Positions 57,511 to 64,000 of a stretch of 64,000 nt of DNA are shown here, in pieces (position 1 is the first letter of the stretch; each line of letters begins with the position of its first letter). The stretch is from Nonomuraea turcica (GTDB taxonomy: Bacteria > Actinomycetota > Actinomycetes > Streptosporangiales > Streptosporangiaceae): contig NZ_JAUZQF010000021.1 of assembly GCF_030718205.1 (NCBI RefSeq), forward strand, positions 124,001 through 188,000. Reading direction: 5' to 3'. The notes under the pieces are model-generated. The model was not told the DNA's origin, made no database searches, and was given only the letters and a program-made list of their open reading frames with translations. The position numbers and the translations under genes are program-made.

Positions 57511-58175
57511 CACTGGTCCTCTTCCGGTGCCGCGGCGAGCACCTTGTTGATCCGGTCCATGTCGTTCTCGGCGGCGATGACGTGAAGCACATCGCCATCC
57601 TGGACCACGGTGTCCTCCGTGATGGTCACGGCCTCGCCCATGCGGTTGACGAAGGCGGCGCGCGTGCGGACGCGGCTCTCCAGGTCGGCGATGCGGGTGC
57701 CGATCCAGGTGGGATGGGCGGCGACCTCCGCCAGCACCACGGTGCCGGTGGGGTCGCGCCAGAGCGGCTCGGCGCCCTCGGGGAGGATGCGGCGCAGGAT
57801 CTGGTCGGCGGTCCAGCGCACGGTCGCCACCGTGGGGATGCCCAGCCGCTGGTAGACCTCGGCTCGCCGGGGGTCGTAGATGCGGGCCACCACGGTGTCG
57901 ACGCCGAACGTCTCGCGGGCCACGCGCGCGGAGATGATGTTGGAGTTGTCGCCGCTGGAGACCGCCACGAACGCTGTCGCGGACTCGACACCGGCCTCGG
58001 TGAGCACGTCGCGATCGAAGCCGACGCCCGTCACCCGCCGCCCCCGGAACCCGGCGCGCAGCCGGCGGAACGCCTGGGGGTTGCGGTCGATGATGGCGAC
58101 GGAATGGCCGCTGTCTTCGAGGATGTGCGCGAGGGTCGAACCCACCCGGCCACATCCCATGATCACTATATGCAT
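57510..58175 (-). CDS. TrkA/RCK potassium-channel regulatory subunit (first of pair)
   Basis: RCK protein of 221 residues with TrkA-N (MHIVIMGCGRVGSTLAHIL, with GCGRVG as the nucleotide loop) and TrkA-C from about 140. ATG 58175 is preferred; ATG 58187 adds four residues. Paired with the second RCK gene by overlap, and divergent from the APC permease with 81 bases between starts. Confidence 0.9.
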   Translation of the reverse strand: MHIVIMGCGRVGSTLAHILEDSGHSVAIIDRNPQAFRRLRAGFRGRRVTGVGFDRDVLTEAGVESATAFVAVSSGDNSNIISARVARETFGVDTVVARIYDPRRAEVYQRLGIPTVATVRWTADQILRRILPEGAEPLWRDPTGTVVLAEVAAHPTWIGTRIADLESRVRTRAAFVNRMGEAVTITEDTVVQDGDVLHVIAAENDMDRINKVLAAAPEEDQ

Positions 58176-58256
58176 ATCCCCCCGCATCTCGCGGTCGGCC
58201 GGTTGCTCGACACCAGTATGGCCCCAGTGGGGACTCCCCTCGTTTAGCGCCTGCGT

Positions 58257-60320
58257 ATGGGGCTAGCATCTCGTTACGTGGCGAAGGTAACGGATCTTGT
58301 CAAACGCTTGCTCGTGGGGCGTGCCCTGCGTAGTGGGCAGCTCCATGAGCAACTCCTCCCCAAACGGATCGCACTACCCGTTTTCGCGAGTGACGCGCTC
58401 TCCTCCGTCGCCTACGCCCCGCAGGAGATCCTGGTCATCCTGTCGCTGGCCGGTGTCTCCTTCTATGCTTACAGCCCTTGGGTCGCCATCGCCGTCGTGA
58501 TCGTGATGCTCACGGTCGTGGCGTCATACCGGCAGAACGTGCACGCCTATCCCAGCGGCGGCGGCGACTACGAGGTCGCGAACACCAACCTCGGCAAGAA
58601 CGCCGGCCTCACCGTGGCCAGCGCGCTCATGGTCGACTATGTGCTGACGGTCGCGGTGTCCGTGGCCAACGGTGTCGACTATGTGGGCGCCACGATCCCG
58701 TTCGTGGGCGACCACAAGCCCGCCGTGGCCATCGCCATCGTGATCCTGCTGACCGTGATCAACCTGCGTGGCATTCGCGAGTCCGGCGCCGCCTTCGCCG
58801 TTCCCACGTACGCGTTCATGGTGGCCGTGCTCGGGCTGGTCGCTTGGGGCGGGTTCCGGCTGCTGGTGCTGGGTGACGAGATCAAGGCACCGAGCGCCGA
58901 CTTCACCATCGAGCCGGAGCAGACCAACCTGACGGCCTTCGCCGCGGCGTTCCTCATCCTGCGCGCATTCTCCTCCGGCTGCGCGGCCCTGACCGGTGTG
59001 GAGGCCATCAGCAACGGCGTGCCCGCCTTTCGCAAGCCCAAGAGCAAGAACGCCGCCACGACGCTGCTCATGATGGGCCTCGTCGCGGTCACCATGTTCA
59101 GCGGCATCATCGCGCTCGGGCTGGCGTCCGGGGTGAAGATCGCCGAGCCGTCCGTGGTCGCGCACGACCTGCTCCGGCCGGACGGCACACCGGTGGGCCC
59201 CGACTACTACCAGCAGCCGATCATCTCCCAGGTGGCCGACGCGGTGTTCGGCAGCGGGTCGCTGATGTTCGTCGTGATCTCGGCCGTGACCGCGCTGATC
59301 CTGTTCCTGGCGGCCAACACGGCGTTCAACGGCTTCCCCGTGCTGGGCTCGATCCTGGCGCAGGACCGTTACCTGCCGCGCCAGCTGCACACCCGCGGCG
59401 ACCGGCTGGCCTTCTCCAACGGCATCGTCATCCTGGCGGCCGCCGCGTGCCTGCTGCTGTGGGGGTTCGACGCGGACGTCAGCCGCCTGCTGAACCTCTA
59501 CATCGTCGGCGTCTTCGTGTCGTTCACGCTCAGCCAGACCGGCATGGTCATCCACTGGACCCGTCACCTGAAGACCGAGACCGACCCCAAGACCCGCCTC
59601 CAGATGCACCGCTCCCGTGTGATCAACTTCTTCGGCGGCATCATGACGGGGCTCGTGCTGATCGTCGTGCTGCTGACGAAGTTCCTGGTCGGGGCATGGA
59701 TCGTGGTGATCGCGATGCCGATCCTGTTCCTCATGATGAAGGGCATCAGGCATCACTACGACAACGTGGCGGCCGAGCTGGCGATCACCGAGGACTACGA
59801 GCCGACGATGCTGCCCGCGCGCAACCACGCCATCGTGCTCGTCTCCAAGATCCACAAGCCGACCCTGCGGGCGCTGGCGTACGCGCGTGCCACGAGGCCG
59901 TCCATGCTGGAGGCCGTCACCGTGGGCGTCGAGGGTGAGGAGGCGCGCAAGCTGCAGGAGGAGTGGGAGCGGCGGGGCATTCCGGTGCCGCTCAAGATGC
60001 TCGACTCGCCGTACCGGGAGATCACGCAGCCCATCCTCGACTACGTCAAGCACCTGCGCAGGCGCTCGCCGCGCGACGTGGTGACCGTGTTCATCCCCGA
60101 GTACGTCGTCGGCCACTGGTGGGAGCACCTGCTGCACAACCAGAGCGCGCTCCGGCTGAAGGCGCGGCTGCTGTTCAAGCCGGGGGTCATGGTCACGAGC
60201 GTGCCCTGGCAGCTGCACTCCTCGGACCGGCTCAAGGGCCGGCCGGAGCCGTTCGCACCGGGTTCGGTGCGCCGGCCGTGGCACCAGACGGTCAAGGAAG
60301 AGGAGCAGCTCAAGAGCTGA
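58257..60320 (+). CDS. APC-superfamily permease, probable potassium importer (KimA-like)
   Basis: Membrane transporter of 687 residues with about twelve helices: LPVFASDALSSVAYAPQE, YPSGGGDYEVANTNLG, and a cytoplasmic C-terminal domain from about residue 480. This layout matches the APC family that includes B. subtilis KimA, a potassium importer, and mycobacterial Rv2690c. Divergent TrkA/RCK genes support potassium as substrate (inference). Start at 58257 (MGLASRY); GTG 58278 is an alternative, neither with a clear ribosome site. The last 11 bases overlap the convergent hydrolase gene. Confidence 0.87.
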   Translation: MGLASRYVAKVTDLVKRLLVGRALRSGQLHEQLLPKRIALPVFASDALSSVAYAPQEILVILSLAGVSFYAYSPWVAIAVVIVMLTVVASYRQNVHAYPSGGGDYEVANTNLGKNAGLTVASALMVDYVLTVAVSVANGVDYVGATIPFVGDHKPAVAIAIVILLTVINLRGIRESGAAFAVPTYAFMVAVLGLVAWGGFRLLVLGDEIKAPSADFTIEPEQTNLTAFAAAFLILRAFSSGCAALTGVEAISNGVPAFRKPKSKNAATTLLMMGLVAVTMFSGIIALGLASGVKIAEPSVVAHDLLRPDGTPVGPDYYQQPIISQVADAVFGSGSLMFVVISAVTALILFLAANTAFNGFPVLGSILAQDRYLPRQLHTRGDRLAFSNGIVILAAAACLLLWGFDADVSRLLNLYIVGVFVSFTLSQTGMVIHWTRHLKTETDPKTRLQMHRSRVINFFGGIMTGLVLIVVLLTKFLVGAWIVVIAMPILFLMMKGIRHHYDNVAAELAITEDYEPTMLPARNHAIVLVSKIHKPTLRALAYARATRPSMLEAVTVGVEGEEARKLQEEWERRGIPVPLKMLDSPYREITQPILDYVKHLRRRSPRDVVTVFIPEYVVGHWWEHLLHNQSALRLKARLLFKPGVMVTSVPWQLHSSDRLKGRPEPFAPGSVRRPWHQTVKEEEQLKS

Positions 60321-61950
60321 TCAGCGCGCGCAGCCGGTCGGTGTCGGACGCGTTCCAGCCCGGCGGCGCGGCGACCGCGGCCCAGCCGTCGACGATGTTG
60401 GGGCCGTAGCGGTGCCCGTGGCCCGGCGGCACGGACAGCCCGGCCGTCAGATCCACCAGCACTTGCCAGAAGGTCACGAGCGGGAACCAGTTCATCTCCG
60501 GATTCATCCCCGGACCTCGCGCGCCCTCCAGCCAGGCCGGCCGGCGGTAGATCAGCTCGGGAGACCACCACACGACAGGGTCGGAGGCGTTCTGCAGGTA
60601 GACCACGCGCGGGCGGACCCATGGCCCCGGAGGCCGGTCCAGGTCGTCGGGGTGCTGGGCGAACCTGACCGTCTTGCCCCCTTGGTAGACCGGCCGCCAC
60701 ACAGGGCTGCCGGGTTCGCGGCCGTTCGTGACGCTGCGCCAGATGTGATTGGCGTTCGGCGGGCCGACGAACACCGCGCCGTCAGCCTTGGCCGCCAGGT
60801 CCTCCAGGTCGAGGAAGGCCCCCTCCAGCTGGTAGGACCCCAGGCTCTCGCCCGACAGCACCAGCTTCGGCCGCTCACCGGGCGGCAACCGGGCCCACCT
60901 GGCGCGTACCGCCTCGAACAACGCCCGCCCCGCGGCCGCCGCCTTGTCCCGGTCGAGCAGGAACGACGCCCAGCTCGGCAGATACGAATACTGCAGGGCG
61001 ACCATGGCGGAGCGGCCGTTGTACATGTACTCCAGCGCGTCGGCGATGTGCGGGTCGACCCAGCCGGTGCCCGTCGTGCCGAGCACGGCGAGCACAGGCC
61101 GGCTGAACGCGTCGGCGCGTTCGAGCTCGCGAACCGCCAGCGCCGCCTGGGCCTGAGGCGAGCGGGTGGAGTCGAGCCCGACGTAGACCCTGATCGGGTC
61201 GGCGGCAGGGCGGCCGGAGAAGGCGGCGAGCCTGGCGCGGGTGGTGGCGGTGCCGGTGAAGCGGCGGCCTTCCTTGCCGAGCGACTCCCAGGTCACCAGC
61301 GAACCCGGGCCGCCGGACACCAGGGTGGAGGTGGGCCTGTGCACCCCCGGGTGGGTGCCGGCGTTGGTGACCGAGGAGACCTCGCTCACCCGGGCGGAGA
61401 AGGCGGAGAAGACCACATCATTGGCGAAGACGACGACCACGAGCCCGATGACGAGCACGCCGAGGACATGGCCGACATAGATCGGGACGAACCGCTCGAG
61501 CCAGGCGATCAGCTTGCGGCAACCCAAGCGGACAAGCCGCGAAATAGCGAGAAATAGTGTGAAGAGGGCGACGGCAATCACGACGATCACCGGAGGAAAC
61601 CACGTGATCCGCGTGTCCATGCCCATGAGCGCCCGCAGGTCGCGTTGCCAGTCCACGCTGTACCAGAGCGCGACCGCCGCCAGTGCCCCGCCCACGCCGA
61701 TCAGGAGCTGCCAGGCGATCCAGCGGCCCCGCTCCGGCAGCCGGTAGGAGATCACCGCCCGGCCCAGCGCGCCGAGCGTGGCTCCCACGGCGTACCCCAG
61801 AATGCCGGTGACCGCGCACATCACCCCCTGGTACAACCACGTGCGGGGCAGCATCGACGGCGTCAGCGACGCGCAGGCGAACAGCACGGCCAGCAGCGTC
61901 CCCCCGAAGCCGGGCCGCCGCCGTACCACCCTCGCCGTTCCCACGACCAC
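60310..61950 (-). CDS. Membrane-anchored alpha/beta-hydrolase (Abhydrolase_9 family)
   Basis: A 546-residue two-part protein. The N-terminal about 200 residues contain four to five transmembrane helices (LLAVLFACASLTPSMLPR, GVMCAVTGILGYAVG). The C-terminal domain is an alpha/beta hydrolase with the nucleophile in LSGESLGSYQLEGA (near residue 367) and a possible acid/base region in NASDPVVWWSP. This is the actinobacterial Abhydrolase_9 family, of unknown substrate, probably acting on lipids at the membrane. GTG start at 61950. Confidence 0.85.
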   Translation of the reverse strand: MVVGTARVVRRRPGFGGTLLAVLFACASLTPSMLPRTWLYQGVMCAVTGILGYAVGATLGALGRAVISYRLPERGRWIAWQLLIGVGGALAAVALWYSVDWQRDLRALMGMDTRITWFPPVIVVIAVALFTLFLAISRLVRLGCRKLIAWLERFVPIYVGHVLGVLVIGLVVVVFANDVVFSAFSARVSEVSSVTNAGTHPGVHRPTSTLVSGGPGSLVTWESLGKEGRRFTGTATTRARLAAFSGRPAADPIRVYVGLDSTRSPQAQAALAVRELERADAFSRPVLAVLGTTGTGWVDPHIADALEYMYNGRSAMVALQYSYLPSWASFLLDRDKAAAAGRALFEAVRARWARLPPGERPKLVLSGESLGSYQLEGAFLDLEDLAAKADGAVFVGPPNANHIWRSVTNGREPGSPVWRPVYQGGKTVRFAQHPDDLDRPPGPWVRPRVVYLQNASDPVVWWSPELIYRRPAWLEGARGPGMNPEMNWFPLVTFWQVLVDLTAGLSVPPGHGHRYGPNIVDGWAAVAAPPGWNASDTDRLRALISS

Positions 61951-61998
61951 CTACAGTAATGGATCAATCTGGCCAGGTAGGGGGCATAGGGTGGCGGT

Positions 61999-63249
61999 GT
62001 GGAACAGGTATCTCTCGAGTTGACGGTGGGTCCGGTCGCGCACGGTGGCTGGTGTGTGGCACGCCACGAAGGACGCGTGGTGTTCGTCCGGCACGCGCTG
62101 CCCGGCGAACGGGTCATCGCCGATGTCACCGAGGAGACCACCCGGTTCCTGCGTGCCGACGCCGTGGAGATCCTCGAGCCGTCGCCCGACCGCGTGGTCC
62201 CGCCCTGCCCCTACGCGGGCCCGGGCCGCTGCGGCGGCTGCGACTGGCAGCACGCCACGCCGCAGGCGCAGCGGCGACTCAAGGCCCAGGTCGTGGCCGA
62301 GCAGCTGCACCGGCTGGCGGGGATCGAGCGTGAGGTCGTGGTCGAGGAGGTGCCGGGGGCCAAGGACGGGCTCGGCTGGCGTACGCGCGTGCAGTTCGCC
62401 GCCCTGCCGACCGGCGAGCTGGGCTTCCGGCGGCACCGTTCGCACGAGATCGAGGTCGTGGACGCCTGCCTGATCGCCCACCCCGAGGTGGAGGCGGTCG
62501 GAGCGGAGGCGCATGACTGGCCCGGCGCCGCCGGGGTCGAGGTCATCGCCTCCTCCAGCGGCGACCGGGCCGTCGTGGTCTCACCCCGGCCGCGCCGCAG
62601 CGTCACCGTCCCCGAGCTCGACGCGCCCGCCTCGATCCTGCTCGACCAGGGCAAGGGCCACGCGGTGCCGCGGCGCGGGTCGGGAGTGCTGCACGAGCAC
62701 GTGGCCGATCGTGAGTTCCGGGTGGCGGGCAGCGGTTTCTGGCAGGTCCACCCGGGGGCCGCGGAGACGCTGCTGGACGCCGTGCTGGCGTACGCGGCGC
62801 CGGACCCGGGCGAGTGGGCGCTCGACCTCTACTGCGGCGTGGGCCTGTTCGCGGCCGGGCTCGCCGAGGCCGTCGGGCCCGAGGGAGCGGTGTTCGGCCT
62901 GGAGTCCGAGGCCTCGGCCGTCCGCGACGCCCGCGCCAACCTGCGCGACCTGCCGCAGGCGCGGGTGGAGCGGGGGCGGGTGGAGGAGGCGCTCGACCGG
63001 TTCCAGATCGAGCGCGCCGACCTCGTGGTGGTGGACCCGCCGCGGTCCGGGCTCGGGCGCGAGGTGGTCGAGCGGATCACGGGGCTGGAGGCGTTGCGGA
63101 TCGTGTACGTGTCCTGCGATCCCGCCACGTTCGCCCGGGATCTGAAGTGGCTGGCCGAACGCGGATACGTGCTGGAGGACCTGCGTGCTTTCGACGCCTT
63201 CCCCATGACTCATCACGTGGAATGTGTGGGGCTGCTCGTCAGGAAATAA
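61999..63249 (+). CDS. TRAM-domain class I RNA methyltransferase (TrmA/RumA family)
   Basis: S-adenosylmethionine-dependent m5U methyltransferase of rRNA or tRNA, 416 residues. An N-terminal TRAM domain (about 1-60) is followed by an iron-sulphur cluster motif (CPYAGPGRCGGCDWQH, near 70-84), the SAM site DLYCGVGLFA, the VVDPPRSGLG motif and the catalytic Cys in YVSCDPATFARDL (near residue 372). GTG start at 61999. Equivalent to mycobacterial Rv2689c next to the APC permease. Which uridine is modified cannot be told. Confidence 0.92.
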   Translation: MEQVSLELTVGPVAHGGWCVARHEGRVVFVRHALPGERVIADVTEETTRFLRADAVEILEPSPDRVVPPCPYAGPGRCGGCDWQHATPQAQRRLKAQVVAEQLHRLAGIEREVVVEEVPGAKDGLGWRTRVQFAALPTGELGFRRHRSHEIEVVDACLIAHPEVEAVGAEAHDWPGAAGVEVIASSSGDRAVVVSPRPRRSVTVPELDAPASILLDQGKGHAVPRRGSGVLHEHVADREFRVAGSGFWQVHPGAAETLLDAVLAYAAPDPGEWALDLYCGVGLFAAGLAEAVGPEGAVFGLESEASAVRDARANLRDLPQARVERGRVEEALDRFQIERADLVVVDPPRSGLGREVVERITGLEALRIVYVSCDPATFARDLKWLAERGYVLEDLRAFDAFPMTHHVECVGLLVRK

Positions 63250-63341
63250 CCCTGCGAACAGCGCCATTTCCATGCCAACCGTGCCCTGTCATCCGTCGTC
63301 CTTACATGCGTCACATTGCCCCCATGTAGAGGACCTCGACG

Positions 63342-63644
63342 GTGAGAATCGTCTTATCGGCCGCGCTCGTCGCGGCGGCGACGCTCGGCACGGCACTCCC
63401 CGCCCAGGCGGCTGCTCCCGCGATCCAGATCGTGAAGATCTACTACGACTCCCCAGGGGCCGACCGGCGCTCCAACAGCTCGCTGAACGCCGAGTACGTC
63501 ACCGTCCTCAACACGACGACGCGCACGGTCGATCTCGAAGGCTGGACGATCCGCGACAAGACCGGCTACACCTACGAGTTCGGCCCGGACGTCGTGCTCG
63601 GCGCCAAGAAGCGGATCACCCTGCGTTCCGGGCAGGGCTGCTGA
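63342..63644 (+). CDS. Secreted lamin-tail-domain protein, short form
   Basis: A 100-residue exported protein: signal peptide (SAALVAAATLGTALPAQAAA) and an LTD-type beta domain (IQIVKIYYDSPGADRRSN, EYVTVLNTTTRTVDLEGWTIRD, given in parts: EYVTVLNTT, LEGWTIRD). It ends GQGC soon after FGPDVVLGAKKRITLR. Bacterial LTD proteins usually continue for a further 30-50 residues, so this copy seems cut short, either by a frameshift/deletion or as a natural short form. I find no clear continuation in the other frames downstream. GTG start with AGAGGA upstream. Confidence 0.75.
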   Translation: MRIVLSAALVAAATLGTALPAQAAAPAIQIVKIYYDSPGADRRSNSSLNAEYVTVLNTTTRTVDLEGWTIRDKTGYTYEFGPDVVLGAKKRITLRSGQGC

Positions 63645-63704
63645 CCCGCGCTCGCGGCCGGCGGCGGGGTGGCCGGGGGCACGACGCCGATGTGAATCCT
63701 GGGC

Positions 63705-64000
63705 TCAGAGCCAGCCCATGCGCTGGGCGGTGCGGATCGCCTCCAGGCGGTTTTGAGCGTTGAGCTTGGTCATGGCGCTCGACAGGTAGTTGCGCACGGT
63801 GCCCTCGGTCAGGTGCAGCTCGCCGGCGATCCGCGAGATCGTCGCCCCGTCGCCGGCCAGCCGCAGCGCGTCGCGTTCGCGCTCGGTCAGCGGGCTGTCC
63901 CCCGCCGCCATCGCCGCCGCGGCCAGCTCCGCGTCCAGGTAGCGGCCGCCGCTCTGGACCTTGCGGATCGCCATGGCCAGCTCCTCGGCCGAGGCGTCCT
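63705..64000 (-). CDS. LuxR/NarL-type response regulator, C-terminal part (cut by window edge)
   Basis: About 98 C-terminal residues of a response regulator that begins beyond the right edge. DASAEELAMAIRKVQSGG is the end of the receiver-linker region, and LTERERDALRLAGDGAT with ISRIAGELHLTEGTVRNYLS is a LuxR helix-turn-helix. An ATG at 63974 is internal, not the start, because the frame and homologous sequence continue upstream. DesR/NarL-like. A histidine kinase is expected further right. Confidence 0.85.
   Translation of the reverse strand, partial: DASAEELAMAIRKVQSGGRYLDAELAAAAMAAGDSPLTERERDALRLAGDGATISRIAGELHLTEGTVRNYLSSAMTKLNAQNRLEAIRTAQRMGWL

Noticed and set aside
1..64000. tRNA, rRNA, insertion sequence, integrase, attachment site or replication origin
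   Set aside because: No cloverleaf with CCA end, no rRNA-like stretch, no transposase or integrase motif and no terminal inverted repeats with target duplications were recognised by eye. A covariance-model scan would be decisive for RNAs.

Overview
The window comes from a high-GC actinomycete chromosome, most likely a filamentous one (my guess is a Streptosporangiales relative such as Nonomuraea; this is inference). The evidence is the uniform GC-rich third-position codon use, many GTG starts, a mycothiol-dependent formaldehyde dehydrogenase, the actinobacterial septation protein SepH, a CutRS-like two-component pair, and actinobacterial families DUF4193, DUF3710, DUF3159 and DUF4235. From memory, the order suhB / DUF4193 ... 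dut / DUF3710 / OB-fold / DUF3159 / TrkA pair / APC permease / TRAM methyltransferase matches the Mycobacterium tuberculosis Rv2689c-Rv2701c neighbourhood, here opened up by inserted genes. I see no insertion sequence, prophage, CRISPR array, tRNA or rRNA.

Region 1 (1-14950) is the most striking part: a choline / glycine betaine and one-carbon locus. It holds a glycine betaine-type ABC importer (fused double permease, ATPase, and the first codons of a third gene at the left edge), betaine aldehyde dehydrogenase, a choline dehydrogenase-like GMC oxidoreductase, formyltetrahydrofolate deformylase (PurU), an IclR regulator, and a six-gene leftward operon. That operon encodes a Rieske ferredoxin, a FAD ferredoxin reductase, S-(hydroxymethyl)mycothiol dehydrogenase, a metallo-beta-lactamase-fold hydrolase, a Rieske oxygenase of the glycine betaine demethylase type, and a molybdopterin formate dehydrogenase-like protein. 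Read together: choline is imported and oxidised to betaine, betaine is demethylated with release of formaldehyde, formaldehyde goes through mycothiol to formate, PurU adds formate from the folate pool, and the formate is oxidised. Every promoter region of the locus carries a TTGCG-N5-CGCAA-like palindrome, and two promoters share a 16-base block. This points to one regulon, most simply run by the IclR protein.

Region 2 (15200-34750) is mainly housekeeping and cell envelope: an epimerase-like protein, a SulP-STAS-carbonic anhydrase fusion, a repeat-bearing membrane-anchored protein, a PEBP lipoprotein, two bacterial-PH-domain proteins, SepH with an unusually long repetitive tail, a sugar-lactone oxidase, a polysaccharide deacetylase, two-gene divergence of an MFS exporter and a lytic transglycosylase, coproporphyrin-type ferrochelatase, an S9 peptidase and an inositol monophosphatase.

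Region 3 (34750-51400) holds a small 54-residue protein, a CutRS-like two-component pair, DUF4193, a TetR/PaaI/PaaN phenylacetate-type cluster running into an MBL-fold protein, a flavin monooxygenase and trehalose-6-phosphate synthase, then DUF4235, an archaeal-like valyl-tRNA synthetase, an ArsR/MFS pair and an AI-2E family permease.

Region 4 (51400-64000) holds a thioesterase, dut, DUF3710, OB-fold and DUF3159 in one line, an ECF42-type sigma factor with its DGPF protein and a DUF998-like membrane protein, a TrkA/RCK pair divergent from an APC-type (probably potassium) permease, a two-domain alpha/beta hydrolase, a TrmA/RumA-like RNA methyltransferase, a shortened lamin-tail-domain secreted protein, and the C-terminal part of a LuxR-type response regulator cut by the right edge.
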